This document shows, in pieces, positions 1 through 8,925 of a DNA stretch of 64,000 nucleotides. The stretch spans positions 62,001-126,000 of the forward strand of contig JAEYPR010000017.1 of the NCBI GenBank assembly GCA_023410535.1. The letters run 5' to 3'. The notes beneath the pieces were generated by a model, which saw nothing but the letters and a program-made list of their open reading frames with translations, had not been told where the DNA came from and did not search any database. The first letter of the stretch is position 1. Each line of letters begins with the position of its first letter. The translations under genes and the position numbers were made by a program. The DNA comes from Bacillota bacterium (GTDB lineage Bacteria; Bacillota; UBA4882; UBA8346).

Positions 1-1
1 A

Positions 2-577
2 ATGAACAAACTGGTCCGGGAACTGTTGGACTTATCGGAGATTGATTCCGGCTACTTACGCCTGGAAAAAGAACTGTTTGATCTGGCGGACCTCACCGAA
101 CAGGTATTGGAAAAGTATCAATTAATCTTGAAAGAAAAAGGGATTAGTTTGGTAGTGGAAAAAAGCGGCGCTGCGTTTGTCTGTGCCGACCTTTCCCGGA
201 TTGAGCAGGTCTTGGTGAATTATCTTAATAACGCCATCGGTCATGTGGACGGCGCTAAAAAGATCAGGGTCAAGGTCGTAGCGGCGCAGGGGAATGTGCG
301 GTTGGCGGTCTTTAATACCGGTCAGCCCATCCCGGCCGAGGCATTGGCGAAGATCTGGTTCAGCTTTTATAAAGTGGATCAGGCGCGCACCCGGAGCTTA
401 GGCGGGACCGGTTTGGGCCTGGCGATCGTCCGGGCCATTTTAGAATGCCATCAGGGGGAGTTTGGAGCGGCGAACGTCGCAGACGGGGTGGAGTTTTGGT
501 TCACTTTGCCCCACGAGTCAAACAATCCGTCAGTTGAGGGAGGTTCGGGAAACACGCGTGAAACTATTATTGATTGA
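2..577 (+). CDS. Sensor histidine kinase, C-terminal part (cut by window edge)
   Basis: This is the catalytic end of a two-component sensor kinase. The 5' part, with any sensor domain and the phospho-accepting His, lies before the window, so the first visible Met is probably internal. The 191 visible residues begin at the tail of the dimerisation helix (ELLDLSEIDSG, about 7-17). They continue through an HATPase domain: N box (NYLNNAIG, 73-80), a G1-like region reading FNTG (104-107), F box (FSFYKVD) and G2 box (GGTGLGL, 134-140). The gene overlaps the following response regulator by 20 bases, so the two are surely co-expressed and the regulator is its likely partner. G1 has Asn where many kinases have Asp, a variant I recall from VanS-like Firmicutes kinases. 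The signal sensed cannot be told from this fragment. Confidence 0.9.
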   Translation: MNKLVRELLDLSEIDSGYLRLEKELFDLADLTEQVLEKYQLILKEKGISLVVEKSGAAFVCADLSRIEQVLVNYLNNAIGHVDGAKKIRVKVVAAQGNVRLAVFNTGQPIPAEALAKIWFSFYKVDQARTRSLGGTGLGLAIVRAILECHQGEFGAANVADGVEFWFTLPHESNNPSVEGGSGNTRETIID

Positions 578-1226
578 AGATGAAATGAAACTGAACAAAG
601 CGTTGCTGGCATTGCTGCGCAAGCACGGCTACGTGGTGGACGGGGTTGGCGATGGCGAAACGGGTTTGGAGATGGCGGTTGGCGGAAGTTATGACCTGAT
701 TGTGTTGGACCGGATGCTTCCGAAACGTGACGGAATCTCGCTACTCAAAGAACTGCGTCAGCAAGGCATGAACACCCCGGTAATCGTGATCACCGCTAAG
801 GATTCGCCCTACGACCGGGTGGAAGGGTTAGATTCCGGGGCCGATGATTATCTGATCAAACCGTTTGCCACCGTCGAATTGTTAGCCCGGATCCGGGCTT
901 TATCGCGGCGTCGGGCCCAAGCAATGGTGGACGTTGAAACATTAGCCGCGGCAGGGCTCTCGTTTAACCCGTTAAAGTGTGAAGTGACCGCCGGCGAGCA
1001 TGTCATCAAGCTTAGCGTGAAGGAGTCGTTGTTGCTGGAGTTGCTCCTGCGCAACCAAGGTCAAGTGATAACCAAAGAACGGATCTTCGAACGGGTTTGG
1101 GGTTACACCTCCGAGACCGAGTTTAGCTCGGTTGACCTTTATATTCATTACCTTCGCAAGAAACTCAATGTCCCCTTCATTAAAACCGTCCGTGGCGTAG
1201 GATATTATTGGGAAGGGAGCAACTGA
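558..1226 (+). CDS. OmpR/PhoB-family response regulator
   Basis: DNA-binding response regulator of about 222 residues. The receiver domain (1-115) has the acidic pair in IEDE, the phospho-acceptor Asp at about residue 51 (LIVLDRMLP), the switch Thr in VITAKD and the conserved Lys in LIKPF. The C-terminal winged helix (about 130-220) ends with the typical VDLYIHYLRKKL and VRGVGYYW motifs. A longer frame is open upstream, but the GTG at 558 gives a receiver that starts exactly at its first strand (VKLLLIEDE), and a GAGGGAGG ribosome site sits 15-20 bases before it. The gene overlaps the kinase before it and shares one base with the start of the kinase after it. It therefore sits between two kinases in one transcript. 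Target genes cannot be inferred from the sequence. Confidence 0.93.
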   Translation: MKLLLIEDEMKLNKALLALLRKHGYVVDGVGDGETGLEMAVGGSYDLIVLDRMLPKRDGISLLKELRQQGMNTPVIVITAKDSPYDRVEGLDSGADDYLIKPFATVELLARIRALSRRRAQAMVDVETLAAAGLSFNPLKCEVTAGEHVIKLSVKESLLLELLLRNQGQVITKERIFERVWGYTSETEFSSVDLYIHYLRKKLNVPFIKTVRGVGYYWEGSN

Positions 1227-2680
1227 TGTTTCGCAAATTAAAACAACAGTTTATCATGACCAACGTCGGGATTATCACCGTGTTGTTTGTCTCGCTAACC
1301 ATAGGAGCCTACTTTTTGTTGCAGATCAACATGAATAACCATGCCGAATTTTTCGCAATCAAAATGGCGGAAGCGATTAATTCCGGAATGTTCAACGACG
1401 GTTGGTTTGACAATCAAATGCCGTTGCCGCCCGGCCGGGAGCGGCCGAATCCGTTCCCCCAACCTCCGAAAGCTTTTCATGCGTTAAATCCGAATCCGGT
1501 TTTCCCCAACCCGTCTCATCAAGAGCCGCAACTGTTTGCAATGAAAAAACAGTTTGACTTGGGGGGATTGTTAATGTCACTACGCCCCCGGGAACGGGAG
1601 CGGCCGGGTCCGAATGTATTTTATGTTAAAGCCAATCCGGAAGGAGCGATTACCAATCAATCCCTCAAGCAACCGTTGAATGTCACTGGATTGGAGGCGC
1701 TTACTAAAGCAATTTTACAGGCGAAGTCGAAAAACGGCACCACCAATTTTCAAGGATCCAAGGTTTATTTTTATAAAACACCATTGCGCAGAGAATCCGG
1801 CACTTTGTTGATTTTTCAAGATTTGAGCCATGAGACCAATATTCAAACCGCCTTGGTCACCTCCTTGATCATCATCGGATTGATCTATCTCATTTTAACC
1901 TTAGTGGGTAGTCTTTTCATGGCCAATCGAGCCATCGGGCCGATTCAAAAAGCTTGGCAACAACAGAAAGACTTTCTGGCCGACGCCTCGCACGAACTAC
2001 GAACCCCCCTGGCCGTTGTCCAAGCCAACCTGGAAGTCGTTTTAAGCAACCCGGGAGAGAACGTTGCCAGCCAAGTCGATTGGCTCAATAACATTCAGGA
2101 CGAGTTGGGGCAGATGACCGGTTTGGTATCCTCCCTGTTATTTTTGGCCCGGGTTGATTCCCAACAAAAGGTGCTGAATTTCACCGAGTTTGATTTGGGA
2201 GATCTCGTGACCGGAGTTGGCGAAGCTTTTCAACCGTTGGCCGCCAATCAGCGGATTACCGTAAGCACCCCTGGCAACGGAGCACTGTACTGTTATGGCG
2301 ACGCTGCCCACCTTCGGCAAGTACTGGAGATCTTGCTGGACAACGCCATTCGCCATACTCCCGCAGGGGGCCGGATTACCCTTAATTTAACCCAAAGCGA
2401 CCGGAAGTTGGTTTTGACGGTGAGCGACACCGGTACGGGAATCAGCCCCGAACACTTGGAGAAGATCTTCGACCGTTTTTATCAAGTGGATGCTTCCCGG
2501 TCGAAAGGCAAAGCGGGATTGGGTTTGTCGATCGCCAAAAGCATCGTCGAAAACCATCGCGGCACGATTACAGTCGTTAGTAAACCCGGTTCGGGCACGA
2601 CGTTTACGATCCAATTGCCGTTGTTTAAGGAGCAGCGGACTGACGGAGATCACTGCCATATTAAGCTGACCGATGCTTGA
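1226..2680 (+). CDS. Membrane sensor histidine kinase with proline-rich extracellular domain
   Basis: Second kinase of the cluster, about 484 residues. A first membrane helix (about 12-34) and a second (about 207-236) enclose an extracytoplasmic domain of about 170 residues. Its first half is strikingly rich in Pro, Arg and Asn (PLPPGRERPNPFPQPP and similar stretches). The cytoplasmic part has HisKA with His256 in ASHELRTP, then N box (LLDNAIRHTP), G1 (SDTGTG), F box (FDRFYQVD) and G2 (GKAGLGLSIA). The ATG at 1226 overlaps the regulator's TGA and has GGAAGGGAG before it, so I prefer it to the upstream in-frame ATG at 1208. The ligand is unknown. The promoter of the next operon overlaps its last codons. 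Confidence 0.92.
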   Translation: MFRKLKQQFIMTNVGIITVLFVSLTIGAYFLLQINMNNHAEFFAIKMAEAINSGMFNDGWFDNQMPLPPGRERPNPFPQPPKAFHALNPNPVFPNPSHQEPQLFAMKKQFDLGGLLMSLRPRERERPGPNVFYVKANPEGAITNQSLKQPLNVTGLEALTKAILQAKSKNGTTNFQGSKVYFYKTPLRRESGTLLIFQDLSHETNIQTALVTSLIIIGLIYLILTLVGSLFMANRAIGPIQKAWQQQKDFLADASHELRTPLAVVQANLEVVLSNPGENVASQVDWLNNIQDELGQMTGLVSSLLFLARVDSQQKVLNFTEFDLGDLVTGVGEAFQPLAANQRITVSTPGNGALYCYGDAAHLRQVLEILLDNAIRHTPAGGRITLNLTQSDRKLVLTVSDTGTGISPEHLEKIFDRFYQVDASRSKGKAGLGLSIAKSIVENHRGTITVVSKPGSGTTFTIQLPLFKEQRTDGDHCHIKLTDA

Positions 2681-2705
2681 CTTCAAGTTTGAAATTGGTT
2701 ACAAT
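2677..2705 (+). promoter_or_regulatory. Sigma-A-type promoter of pflB
   Basis: TTGACT at 2677-2682 and TACAAT at 2700-2705 are separated by 17 bases, each one mismatch from consensus. Transcription would start near 2712 and give a leader of about 185 bases containing the riboswitch. The -35 box overlaps the stop codon of the kinase gene. Confidence 0.75.
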
Positions 2706-2779
2706 CAAAACAGATAGATTGTACGAATATTTATAACCATCTTGATCGCGATCTATTTTCGTTCAGACTAATCGACACA

Positions 2780-2870
2780 CCTGTATTACTGGCGGATTCA
2801 GTGGGTCACCACAAGGGAATACAGGAATATTTGCTTAGCCGGCCGCCTGGGCACCTGATGCCTGGGCGGC
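2780..2870 (+). promoter_or_regulatory. ZTP riboswitch (pfl RNA motif) in the pflB leader
   Basis: The leader shows the conserved parts of the ZTP/ZMP-sensing pfl motif. An 8-bp stem P1 pairs CCTGTATT (2780-2787) with AATACAGG (2818-2825). Inside it are ACTGGCGG and a GTGG-gtca-CCAC hairpin (2801-2812) followed by AAGGGAAT. Downstream, across a linker, is CCGCCTGGGCA (2843-2853), the conserved pseudoknot/P3 element. The same CCGCCTGGGC strand also forms the 5' arm of a terminator, so ligand-stabilised aptamer and terminator are mutually exclusive. ZTP accumulates when 10-formyl-tetrahydrofolate is short, and pyruvate formate-lyase makes formate for that pool. Binding would then be expected to raise pflB expression. 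Family recognition is from memory of the consensus. Confidence 0.85.
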
Positions 2871-2878
2871 TTTTGTTT
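2842..2878 (+). terminator. Intrinsic terminator, expression platform of the ZTP riboswitch
   Basis: GCCGCCTGGGC (2842-2852) pairs with GCCTGGGCGGC (2860-2870) over a 7-base loop, followed by TTTTGTTT. It stands directly before the pflB ribosome site, as expected of a transcription-attenuating riboswitch. Confidence 0.85.
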
Positions 2879-2896
2879 GGAATAGGAGGAGATACG

Positions 2897-5116
2897 ATGG
2901 AACCATGGCGGAATTTCCGCGGCGAAGTCTGGCGGAAACGGATCGACGTCACCGAATTTGTGCGGGACAATTATCAACCTTATTATGGTTCGGATAGTTT
3001 TTTGGAAAGGTGCTCCGCAAAAACGCGGCGGTTGTGGGGGCGGTGTTTGCAACTGATGGAGGAAGAACGGGCCGCCGGAGGCGTGTTGGCCATTGATACG
3101 CGGCGCGTCGCCGGAATTACGGCTTGGCCGCCCGGCTATATCCAAGCCGACGACGAAGTGATCGTGGGATTGCAAACCGATCAGCCGTTAAAACGGATGG
3201 TCAATCCGTGGGGCGGCTGGCGGATGGTGGAAGCCGCCTGCGAAGCCCGGAACATTAAACCTGACCCGGCAATGGCCAAAATCTTCACCCGGTACCGCCG
3301 GACGCAGAATGAGGCGATCTTCCGGATCTATACGCCGGCGATGCGCCAGGCGCGCAAATTGGGGATCATCACCGGTTTGCCCGACGCTTACGGCCGGGGG
3401 CGTTTGATCGGCGATTACCGCCGGGTGCCGTTATACGGAACGGCTTATTTGATGCAGGAGAAACGGAATGATCTCTACGCTCTCGACAATGTGGACGATA
3501 CCACCATTCATCTGCGGGAAGACATCGCCGATCAGGTGCGCGCTTTGGAACGGATGGCCGAATTGGGCAAGGCGTATGGGTGCGATATCAGCCGTCCGGC
3601 GATCAATTCCCGGGAAGCGGTGCAATGGCTATATCTGGCGTATCTTTGCGCCATCAAAGAACAAAATGGCGCGGCGATGTCACTTGGACACACCAGTCCG
3701 TTTTTGGACATCTTTATCCAGCGCGATCTGGATGAAGGGACGATCAGCGAGGCGGAAGCGCAAGAACTCCTCGACCAGTTGGTGATCAAGTTGCGGTTGG
3801 TCCGCCATCTGCGCACGCCGGAGTATGATCAGCTTTTTGCCGGCGATCCGACCTGGATCACCGAATCATTAGGCGGAATGGGCGAAGACGGGCGCCCGCT
3901 GGTGACCAAGACCGACTTCCGTTGGCTGCAAACGTTACGGAACTTGGGGCCGGCCCCGGAACCCAATCTGACGGTGCTTTTCAGTCCCCGGTTGCCGGAG
4001 AACTTCCGCAATTTCTGCGCTGAATTGGCGATCGCCACCTCGGCGTTGCAGTTTGAAAACGATGAGCTGATGCGGCCGGTTTTTGGAGACGATTACGCCA
4101 TCTCATGTTGCGTCTCGGCGACCCGGGTCGGTAAAGACATGCAGTTTTTCGGCGCCCGTTCCAACCTGGCCAAAGCGCTTTTACTGGCGATCAACGGCGG
4201 CAAGGACGAGGTGACCGGTGAAACGGTGCTGGAGGTTCCGGAACTGGCCGGCGAATATCTGGAATGGGATCAAGTCTGGGAAAACTATGAGCAGGTCTTA
4301 GCCTGGTTGTCGGTGTTATACAGCCGGACGATGAACTGCATTCACTATATGCATGACAAGTACAATTATGAACGGGTACAGATGGCCTTGATCGATTCGG
4401 CGCCTCACCGCCATATGGCGTTTGGCGTCGCCGGACTATCGGTGGTCGCCGATGCGCTAAGCGCGATTCGTTACGGCCGGGTGCGCATCGACCGCGACGA
4501 ACGGGGGATCGCCAAAGCCTTTGCAATCACCGGCGATTATCCTTGTTACGGCAATGACGATGACCGGGTGGACGGTTTAGCGGTCCGGGTGATTCGCTGT
4601 TTTTACAATTGTCTCTCGCAACAGCCGATTTACCGCGACGCCACGCCCACCTTGTCGATCTTAACCATTACCTCCAATGTGGTTTATGGGAAAAAAACCG
4701 GTCCCACCCCCGACGGCCGGTTAGGGGGCCGGCCGTTTGCCCCGGGCGCCAACCCGATGCATGGCCGGGAGCAAACCGGCGTGGTGGCGGCGATGCGCTC
4801 CATCGCTAAATTGCCCTATGACATTTGCCGGGACGGTATCTCTTATACCTTTTCCATCACGCCGCGGGCGTTGGGCGGGACGGTCGCGGAGCGGACCGGC
4901 AATCTGCTGGGGTTGCTTGACGGATATTTCGGAGCTTCCGGCCATCACATTAATGTGAATGTATATAGTCGGGAGACCTTGGTTGAAGCGATGGAGCATC
5001 CGGAGTTATACCCCAATCTCACCATCCGCGTCTCGGGATATGCCGTTCATTTCATCAAATTAAGCCGGGAACAACAACTTGAAGTGATCGAACGGACGAT
5101 ATACGAACGGTTATAA
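2897..5116 (+). CDS. pflB: Pyruvate formate-lyase (formate C-acetyltransferase)
   Basis: Glycyl-radical enzyme that converts pyruvate and CoA to acetyl-CoA and formate in anaerobic cytoplasm. The 739 residues match the usual length. The adjacent catalytic cysteines are Cys404-Cys405 in [21 protein letters not shown]. The glycyl-radical Gly is at about residue 714 in RVSGYAVHF near the C-terminus. The ATG at 2897 has an ideal AGGAGG seven bases upstream. The in-frame extension back to 2801 would run through the riboswitch and terminator and is rejected. The activating enzyme follows 34 bases downstream. Formate and acetyl-CoA from this enzyme serve fermentation and one-carbon supply, and the ZTP riboswitch favours the latter as the regulatory input. 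Confidence 0.97.
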   Translation: MEPWRNFRGEVWRKRIDVTEFVRDNYQPYYGSDSFLERCSAKTRRLWGRCLQLMEEERAAGGVLAIDTRRVAGITAWPPGYIQADDEVIVGLQTDQPLKRMVNPWGGWRMVEAACEARNIKPDPAMAKIFTRYRRTQNEAIFRIYTPAMRQARKLGIITGLPDAYGRGRLIGDYRRVPLYGTAYLMQEKRNDLYALDNVDDTTIHLREDIADQVRALERMAELGKAYGCDISRPAINSREAVQWLYLAYLCAIKEQNGAAMSLGHTSPFLDIFIQRDLDEGTISEAEAQELLDQLVIKLRLVRHLRTPEYDQLFAGDPTWITESLGGMGEDGRPLVTKTDFRWLQTLRNLGPAPEPNLTVLFSPRLPENFRNFCAELAIATSALQFENDELMRPVFGDDYAISCCVSATRVGKDMQFFGARSNLAKALLLAINGGKDEVTGETVLEVPELAGEYLEWDQVWENYEQVLAWLSVLYSRTMNCIHYMHDKYNYERVQMALIDSAPHRHMAFGVAGLSVVADALSAIRYGRVRIDRDERGIAKAFAITGDYPCYGNDDDRVDGLAVRVIRCFYNCLSQQPIYRDATPTLSILTITSNVVYGKKTGPTPDGRLGGRPFAPGANPMHGREQTGVVAAMRSIAKLPYDICRDGISYTFSITPRALGGTVAERTGNLLGLLDGYFGASGHHINVNVYSRETLVEAMEHPELYPNLTIRVSGYAVHFIKLSREQQLEVIERTIYERL

Positions 5117-5150
5117 TCTGCCGACTCAAAAGGAATGGAAAGAAAGTAGC

Positions 5151-5867
5151 GTGAACGGTTTGGGAAGAGTCCAGTCGCTTCAGAGTTTTTCAACTTTTGA
5201 CGGGCCCGGAACGCGTTGCGTCGTTTTTTTGCAGGGCTGTCCGGTGGGGTGTGTTTTCTGTCATAACCCGGACTCCTGGCCGGCCGACGCCGGGGAGGAA
5301 CTCGCGGCGGAAGTGCTCCTGCGCCGCTTGGAACGGTTCCGGCCGTTTTTGCGGCAACCGGGTTTGACGATCAGCGGTGGCGAGCCGCTGTGGCAGCCGG
5401 ACTTTACGCTGGAGTTGATCGGGCGGGCCAAGTCCTCCGGGTGGCATGTGGCCTTGGATACCTCCGGTTGGGGAGCTTCTCCGATCTTTGCGAAGGTCGC
5501 CGGTCAAGCGGATTTGGTGATCTGCTCGATCAAACATCCGTTGGTCCCGGAACAATTGACAGCCAGTTATGATCGGGAAAGCGTTTTGGCCAACTTGCGT
5601 TCCTCGGCGAGCTTGGGAGTTCCGCTTTGGCTGCGTTACGTATTGATTCCCGGTTGGACCGATCAAACCGAGGCTCTGCGGGCCATCGGCCGTTTGCGCG
5701 GCGATCTGCCGAATCTGGAACGGTTGGAGTTGTTACCGTTTAACGGATTGGCGGAAGCAAAATGGCGTAAGCTGGCGAAAACCAGTCCGCTCTTTACGGG
5801 AGAATCAGTGCCCCGGGTGACAGAGGAAGAGCTGCGCCGGGCGGAGCAGGAAATTTACCGGGAATGA
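5151..5867 (+). CDS. pflA: Pyruvate formate-lyase activating enzyme (radical SAM)
   Basis: Radical-SAM enzyme that abstracts hydrogen from the glycyl-radical site of PflB. The cluster motif CxxxCxxC is seen as Cys30, Cys34 and Cys37 (GCPVGCVFCHNP). The SAM-binding TISGGEPLWQ stretch follows at about 73-82. The 238 residues fit the short PflA class without an extra ferredoxin insert. The start is a GTG with only a weak upstream AGGAATGG/GAAAG signal, so expression probably leans on coupling to pflB. It is the last gene of the riboswitch-controlled unit, closed by the terminator at 5891. Confidence 0.95.
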   Translation: MNGLGRVQSLQSFSTFDGPGTRCVVFLQGCPVGCVFCHNPDSWPADAGEELAAEVLLRRLERFRPFLRQPGLTISGGEPLWQPDFTLELIGRAKSSGWHVALDTSGWGASPIFAKVAGQADLVICSIKHPLVPEQLTASYDRESVLANLRSSASLGVPLWLRYVLIPGWTDQTEALRAIGRLRGDLPNLERLELLPFNGLAEAKWRKLAKTSPLFTGESVPRVTEEELRRAEQEIYRE

Positions 5868-5890
5868 AGAATAATTGAATGCTTGTTCTA

Positions 5891-5921
5891 GGGGGACAAC
5901 AATCTGTCCCCCTTATTTTTT
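5891..5921 (+). terminator. Terminator of pflBA
   Basis: Perfect 8-bp stem GGGGGACA/TGTCCCCC (5891-5898 with 5905-5912), 6-base loop, then TTATTTTTT. It lies 23 bases after the pflA stop. Confidence 0.92.
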
Positions 5922-6076
5922 GACGGATCACTTGTTGCTTCGCAGCAAGTAATTGTTTATCCTCGGCATGAGTTTGGGGAAAATGTCAACCGGATTTAAA
6001 TTTTGGGAAGAGTAATATTCAAAGGATTTTAAGTTAGGCTGGCCAATATCAATAAGCATTCATTGCGGAGGTTGCC

Positions 6077-7027
6077 ATGAAGAAATTATCAACCCGGTTT
6101 ATCTGTCTCACGATTGTCAGTTTGTTCTTTTTAATCTCTTCCGGTTGTTATGCGATGGGACCGGAGAAACAGCATCCGTATAAACGGAAACCATTGGATT
6201 TTTCTATCGGAATGGTGGAAGGCACTACCCCTTGGAATCTGCGTCCGATCCCCGGAGTACCGAATCCGGTTTTTACCAATCTGAATGTCACCGGGATGAT
6301 GACCCGCTTTGTGGCCGATCCGTTTATGGTCCGGGAGAAAGGTCGTTGGTATATGTTTTTCGAAGCGGTCGATCAATTGGATGGCAAAGGCAAAATCGGA
6401 CTCGCCGAAAGCAACGACGGACTGCGCTGGAAATACCGTCAGGTCGTTTTAACCGAGACCTGCCATCTTTCCTATCCGTATGTGTTTAAATGGCAAGATC
6501 AGTATTATATGATTCCCGAAACGTTTTCGAAAAAAGCGATCCGTCTATACCGGGCGGTGGACTTCCCAACCAAATGGGAATACGTGCAGGATCTGATCGA
6601 AGGCCCGTATGCCGATTCATCGATTGTCCGTTTTAACGGCCGCTGGTGGATTATCACGGCGGACCCGCGCGGCAACCGGCGCATGTATGTTTTTTTCGCC
6701 CGGGATCTAACCGGACCGTGGTATGATCACCCCTTAAATCCCATTTATCTTAACAATCAGCATTTTGCCCGTCCCGGTGGGCGAATTATCTGCGACGCGG
6801 GAAAACTTTATCGTTTCGCCCAGGATGATTATAAGGTATATGGGAATAAACTCTGGGCTTTTCAAATCACTGAGCTTTCCACCACGGGTTATGCGGAGAA
6901 ATTGACACCCAATAATCCGATCTTGAAAGCGTCCGGTAAGGGTTGGAACGCGTTGGGCATGCACCAATTGGATATTTACCGCGTCAGCAAGAACCGTTGG
7001 TTAGGTTGTGTCGACGGCCGGAAATGA
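6077..7027 (+). CDS. Exported five-bladed beta-propeller protein, GINT1 N-domain/GH43-like
   Basis: A 316-residue protein with an N-terminal signal sequence (basic MKKLSTR, then a hydrophobic core to about residue 24). The Cys in SSGC could be a lipobox, but the -3 residue is Ser rather than Leu, so a lipoprotein is uncertain. The mature part has motifs of the five-bladed propeller superfamily that includes GH43-like proteins and the N-domain of glucosamine inositolphosphorylceramide transferase 1: DPFMVREKGRWYMFFEA, KGKIGLAES, HLSYPYVF, YYMIPET, IRLYRA and ADSSIVRFNGRWW. These recur with blade spacing. Acidic residues in the DPF and DSS motifs could be active-site-like, but catalysis is unproven. 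A CYTH gene follows 15 bases downstream. It probably acts on an extracellular glycan or phospho-glycan. Confidence 0.7.
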   Translation: MKKLSTRFICLTIVSLFFLISSGCYAMGPEKQHPYKRKPLDFSIGMVEGTTPWNLRPIPGVPNPVFTNLNVTGMMTRFVADPFMVREKGRWYMFFEAVDQLDGKGKIGLAESNDGLRWKYRQVVLTETCHLSYPYVFKWQDQYYMIPETFSKKAIRLYRAVDFPTKWEYVQDLIEGPYADSSIVRFNGRWWIITADPRGNRRMYVFFARDLTGPWYDHPLNPIYLNNQHFARPGGRIICDAGKLYRFAQDDYKVYGNKLWAFQITELSTTGYAEKLTPNNPILKASGKGWNALGMHQLDIYRVSKNRWLGCVDGRK

Positions 7028-7042
7028 AACAGAGGGTTAGCC

Positions 7043-7528
7043 ATGGGAATCGAGATTGAACGCAAATTTTTGGTGAAGGACCGGACCTACCGGACCTTCG
7101 CCACCGGGGTTTTGTACCGCCAGGGGTATCTTTGCAGCGAACCGGGAAGGGTGGTTCGGGTAAGGGTAGTGGGCGACCAGGGTTTTCTGACCATTAAAGG
7201 AATCAAAGTTGGAACCGTCGCACCGGAGTTCGAATATCCGATCCCGGTTGGTGACGCCCAAGCGCTTTTGGCGGGTTTGTGTGAAAAACCCCTGATTGAG
7301 AAGTTCCGTTTTGAAGTGGATTATCAAGGGTTCCGCTGGGAAATCGACGAATTTATCGGTGAAAATAGCGGATTGGTGGTGGCGGAGCTCGAACTGCCGA
7401 CAGTTGCGACAGCGTTTCCGGTTCCGGGATGGGTTGGCTTGGAAGTAACCGACGACCCGCGCTATTTCAATGTCAATCTTCAGCAACATCCCTATTGTCG
7501 CTGGGCGGAGTCGCACGAATCGCTTTGA
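7043..7528 (+). CDS. CYTH-domain triphosphate tunnel metalloenzyme
   Basis: A 161-residue single-domain CYTH protein. The signature ExExK motif is at the N-terminus (EIERKFLV). Later strands carry the basic and acidic residues that line the tunnel (RQGYL, RVRVVGDQGFLTIKG, EFEYPIP, IEKFRFEVDY, WEIDEF, LVVAELEL). Family members hydrolyse inorganic triphosphate or nucleoside triphosphates with a divalent metal, and a few are adenylate cyclases. The small stand-alone bacterial type usually acts on tripolyphosphate. The substrate here is not determined. It is spaced 15 bases after the propeller gene and 26 bases before the symporter gene, so the three probably form an operon. Confidence 0.85.
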   Translation: MGIEIERKFLVKDRTYRTFATGVLYRQGYLCSEPGRVVRVRVVGDQGFLTIKGIKVGTVAPEFEYPIPVGDAQALLAGLCEKPLIEKFRFEVDYQGFRWEIDEFIGENSGLVVAELELPTVATAFPVPGWVGLEVTDDPRYFNVNLQQHPYCRWAESHESL

Positions 7529-7554
7529 AGAAGGATAAAGGAGTGCTGGGTTAT

Positions 7555-8925
7555 ATGGAAAAAGGAGTTTCGCGGGAAAAATTCACCTCGGGGTTGGCTG
7601 TTTTCTTTGCCACCTTGGGGTCGGCCGTCGGGTTAGGCAATATTTGGAAGTTCCCGTATCTGACCGGTAAATATGGGGGAGGCGCCTTTCTCCTCGTATA
7701 TCTTTTATGCATCATCTTTGTCGGCCTGCCGGTAATGATCGCCGAGTTTTACATTGGACGGCGCACCCGTCGCAACGCGGTGGGGGCCTTGGATACGCTC
7801 GCTCCGCGATCGGGTTGGCGGGTGATCGGCATTATGGGGCTGTTGGCGGCTTATTTGATTATGTTTTTCTACAGCTGCGTGGCGGGGTGGGTCTATTCCT
7901 ACGTTTTTAAAGCGCTGAGCGGTGATTTTGTACATATTACCGCCGCTTCGGTCAAGGTCCAGTTCGGGCAGGCGATCACCAACCCGCTCCCGCCCTTGAT
8001 ATGGCAGCTGATTGTGTTAGCAGTCGTTGCGGTGATTCTGATCTCCGGGGTCAAAAAAGGAATCGAACGGGTCACCAAAACGCTTTTACCGGTTTTGTTC
8101 ATTCTGATTCTACTCTGTGACATCCGGGCGTTAACCTTGCCGGGCGCGGCCGAGGGAATCGCGTTTTTATTTAAGGTTGATTTTGCCAAATTAACGGCCC
8201 CGGCTGTCCTGACCGCGTTAGGTTTGGCTTTTTTTAAATTATCGTTGGGCATGGGGACCATGATCACCTATGCCAGTTATTTCACGGATGACAATAACAT
8301 GCTGGCGAATTCCGCCAGGGTGGCGTTGTCGGATACAATCGTATCTCTCCTGGCCGGATTGGCGATTTTTCCGGCGGTTTTTTCTTTTGGAATGGAACCG
8401 GGGGCCGGTCCGGGTTTGTTTTTTATCACGATTCCGTTGGTATTTTCAAAAATACCTTTTGGCAACTTGCTTTTGGTCGGCTTTTTCTTTTTGGCGGCGA
8501 TCGCGGCAACTACGGCGATGCTTTCTATTGTGGAAGTCTTGGTGGCGTATTTTTCAGAACAGCATCGATTTTCCCGGACCAAGGCGGTCTTGCTTAATTG
8601 CATCATCATCGCCATCGTCGGCGCGTTAGCGACCTTATCGGTGGATTCCGCCAGCCTGTTGGGGCAGGTAAAATTTTTTGGCATGGGGTTTTTTGACCTG
8701 TTCGATTTTGTATCATCCAATATTCTACTGCCGGTCGGCGGCCTGCTGATCATCATCTATGTGGGGTATGTCGCGAAGGAGCAAGCGGTGCTGGCGGAAT
8801 TAAGCAATCAGGGCGCCTTGACCAACCGGCAATTGGTGAGCGTGCTTCGTTTTATTATGCGTTATATCACCCCGTTATTGTTGATCATGATCTTCTTAAG
8901 TTCCATCAAGGTGATTCATTTCTAA
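7555..8925 (+). CDS. Sodium:neurotransmitter symporter (NSS/SNF family) transporter
   Basis: Integral membrane Na+-coupled transporter of about 456 residues, presumably taking up an amino acid or amine. The family signature is clear in TM1 (ATLGSAVGLGNIWKFPYL), which holds the Na+ and substrate sites, followed by GGGAFLLVYLL. Roughly eleven hydrophobic helices follow, which fits bacterial members that lack TM12 of the eukaryotic carriers. An open frame reaches back to 7429 inside the CYTH gene, but the ATG at 7555 starts the conserved region and AAAGGAG lies about 12 bases upstream. The substrate cannot be told. It is the last gene of the propeller/CYTH set. Confidence 0.92.
   Translation: MEKGVSREKFTSGLAVFFATLGSAVGLGNIWKFPYLTGKYGGGAFLLVYLLCIIFVGLPVMIAEFYIGRRTRRNAVGALDTLAPRSGWRVIGIMGLLAAYLIMFFYSCVAGWVYSYVFKALSGDFVHITAASVKVQFGQAITNPLPPLIWQLIVLAVVAVILISGVKKGIERVTKTLLPVLFILILLCDIRALTLPGAAEGIAFLFKVDFAKLTAPAVLTALGLAFFKLSLGMGTMITYASYFTDDNNMLANSARVALSDTIVSLLAGLAIFPAVFSFGMEPGAGPGLFFITIPLVFSKIPFGNLLLVGFFFLAAIAATTAMLSIVEVLVAYFSEQHRFSRTKAVLLNCIIIAIVGALATLSVDSASLLGQVKFFGMGFFDLFDFVSSNILLPVGGLLIIIYVGYVAKEQAVLAELSNQGALTNRQLVSVLRFIMRYITPLLLIMIFLSSIKVIHF

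Noticed and set aside
2801..2896. N-terminal extension of pflB in the same frame
   Set aside because: It would translate the riboswitch and terminator. The ATG at 2897 has an ideal ribosome site and the right protein start.
4191..4526. Antisense frame of 111 codons inside pflB
   Set aside because: Fully inside the pflB coding region, Arg/Pro-rich, typical reverse-strand shadow.
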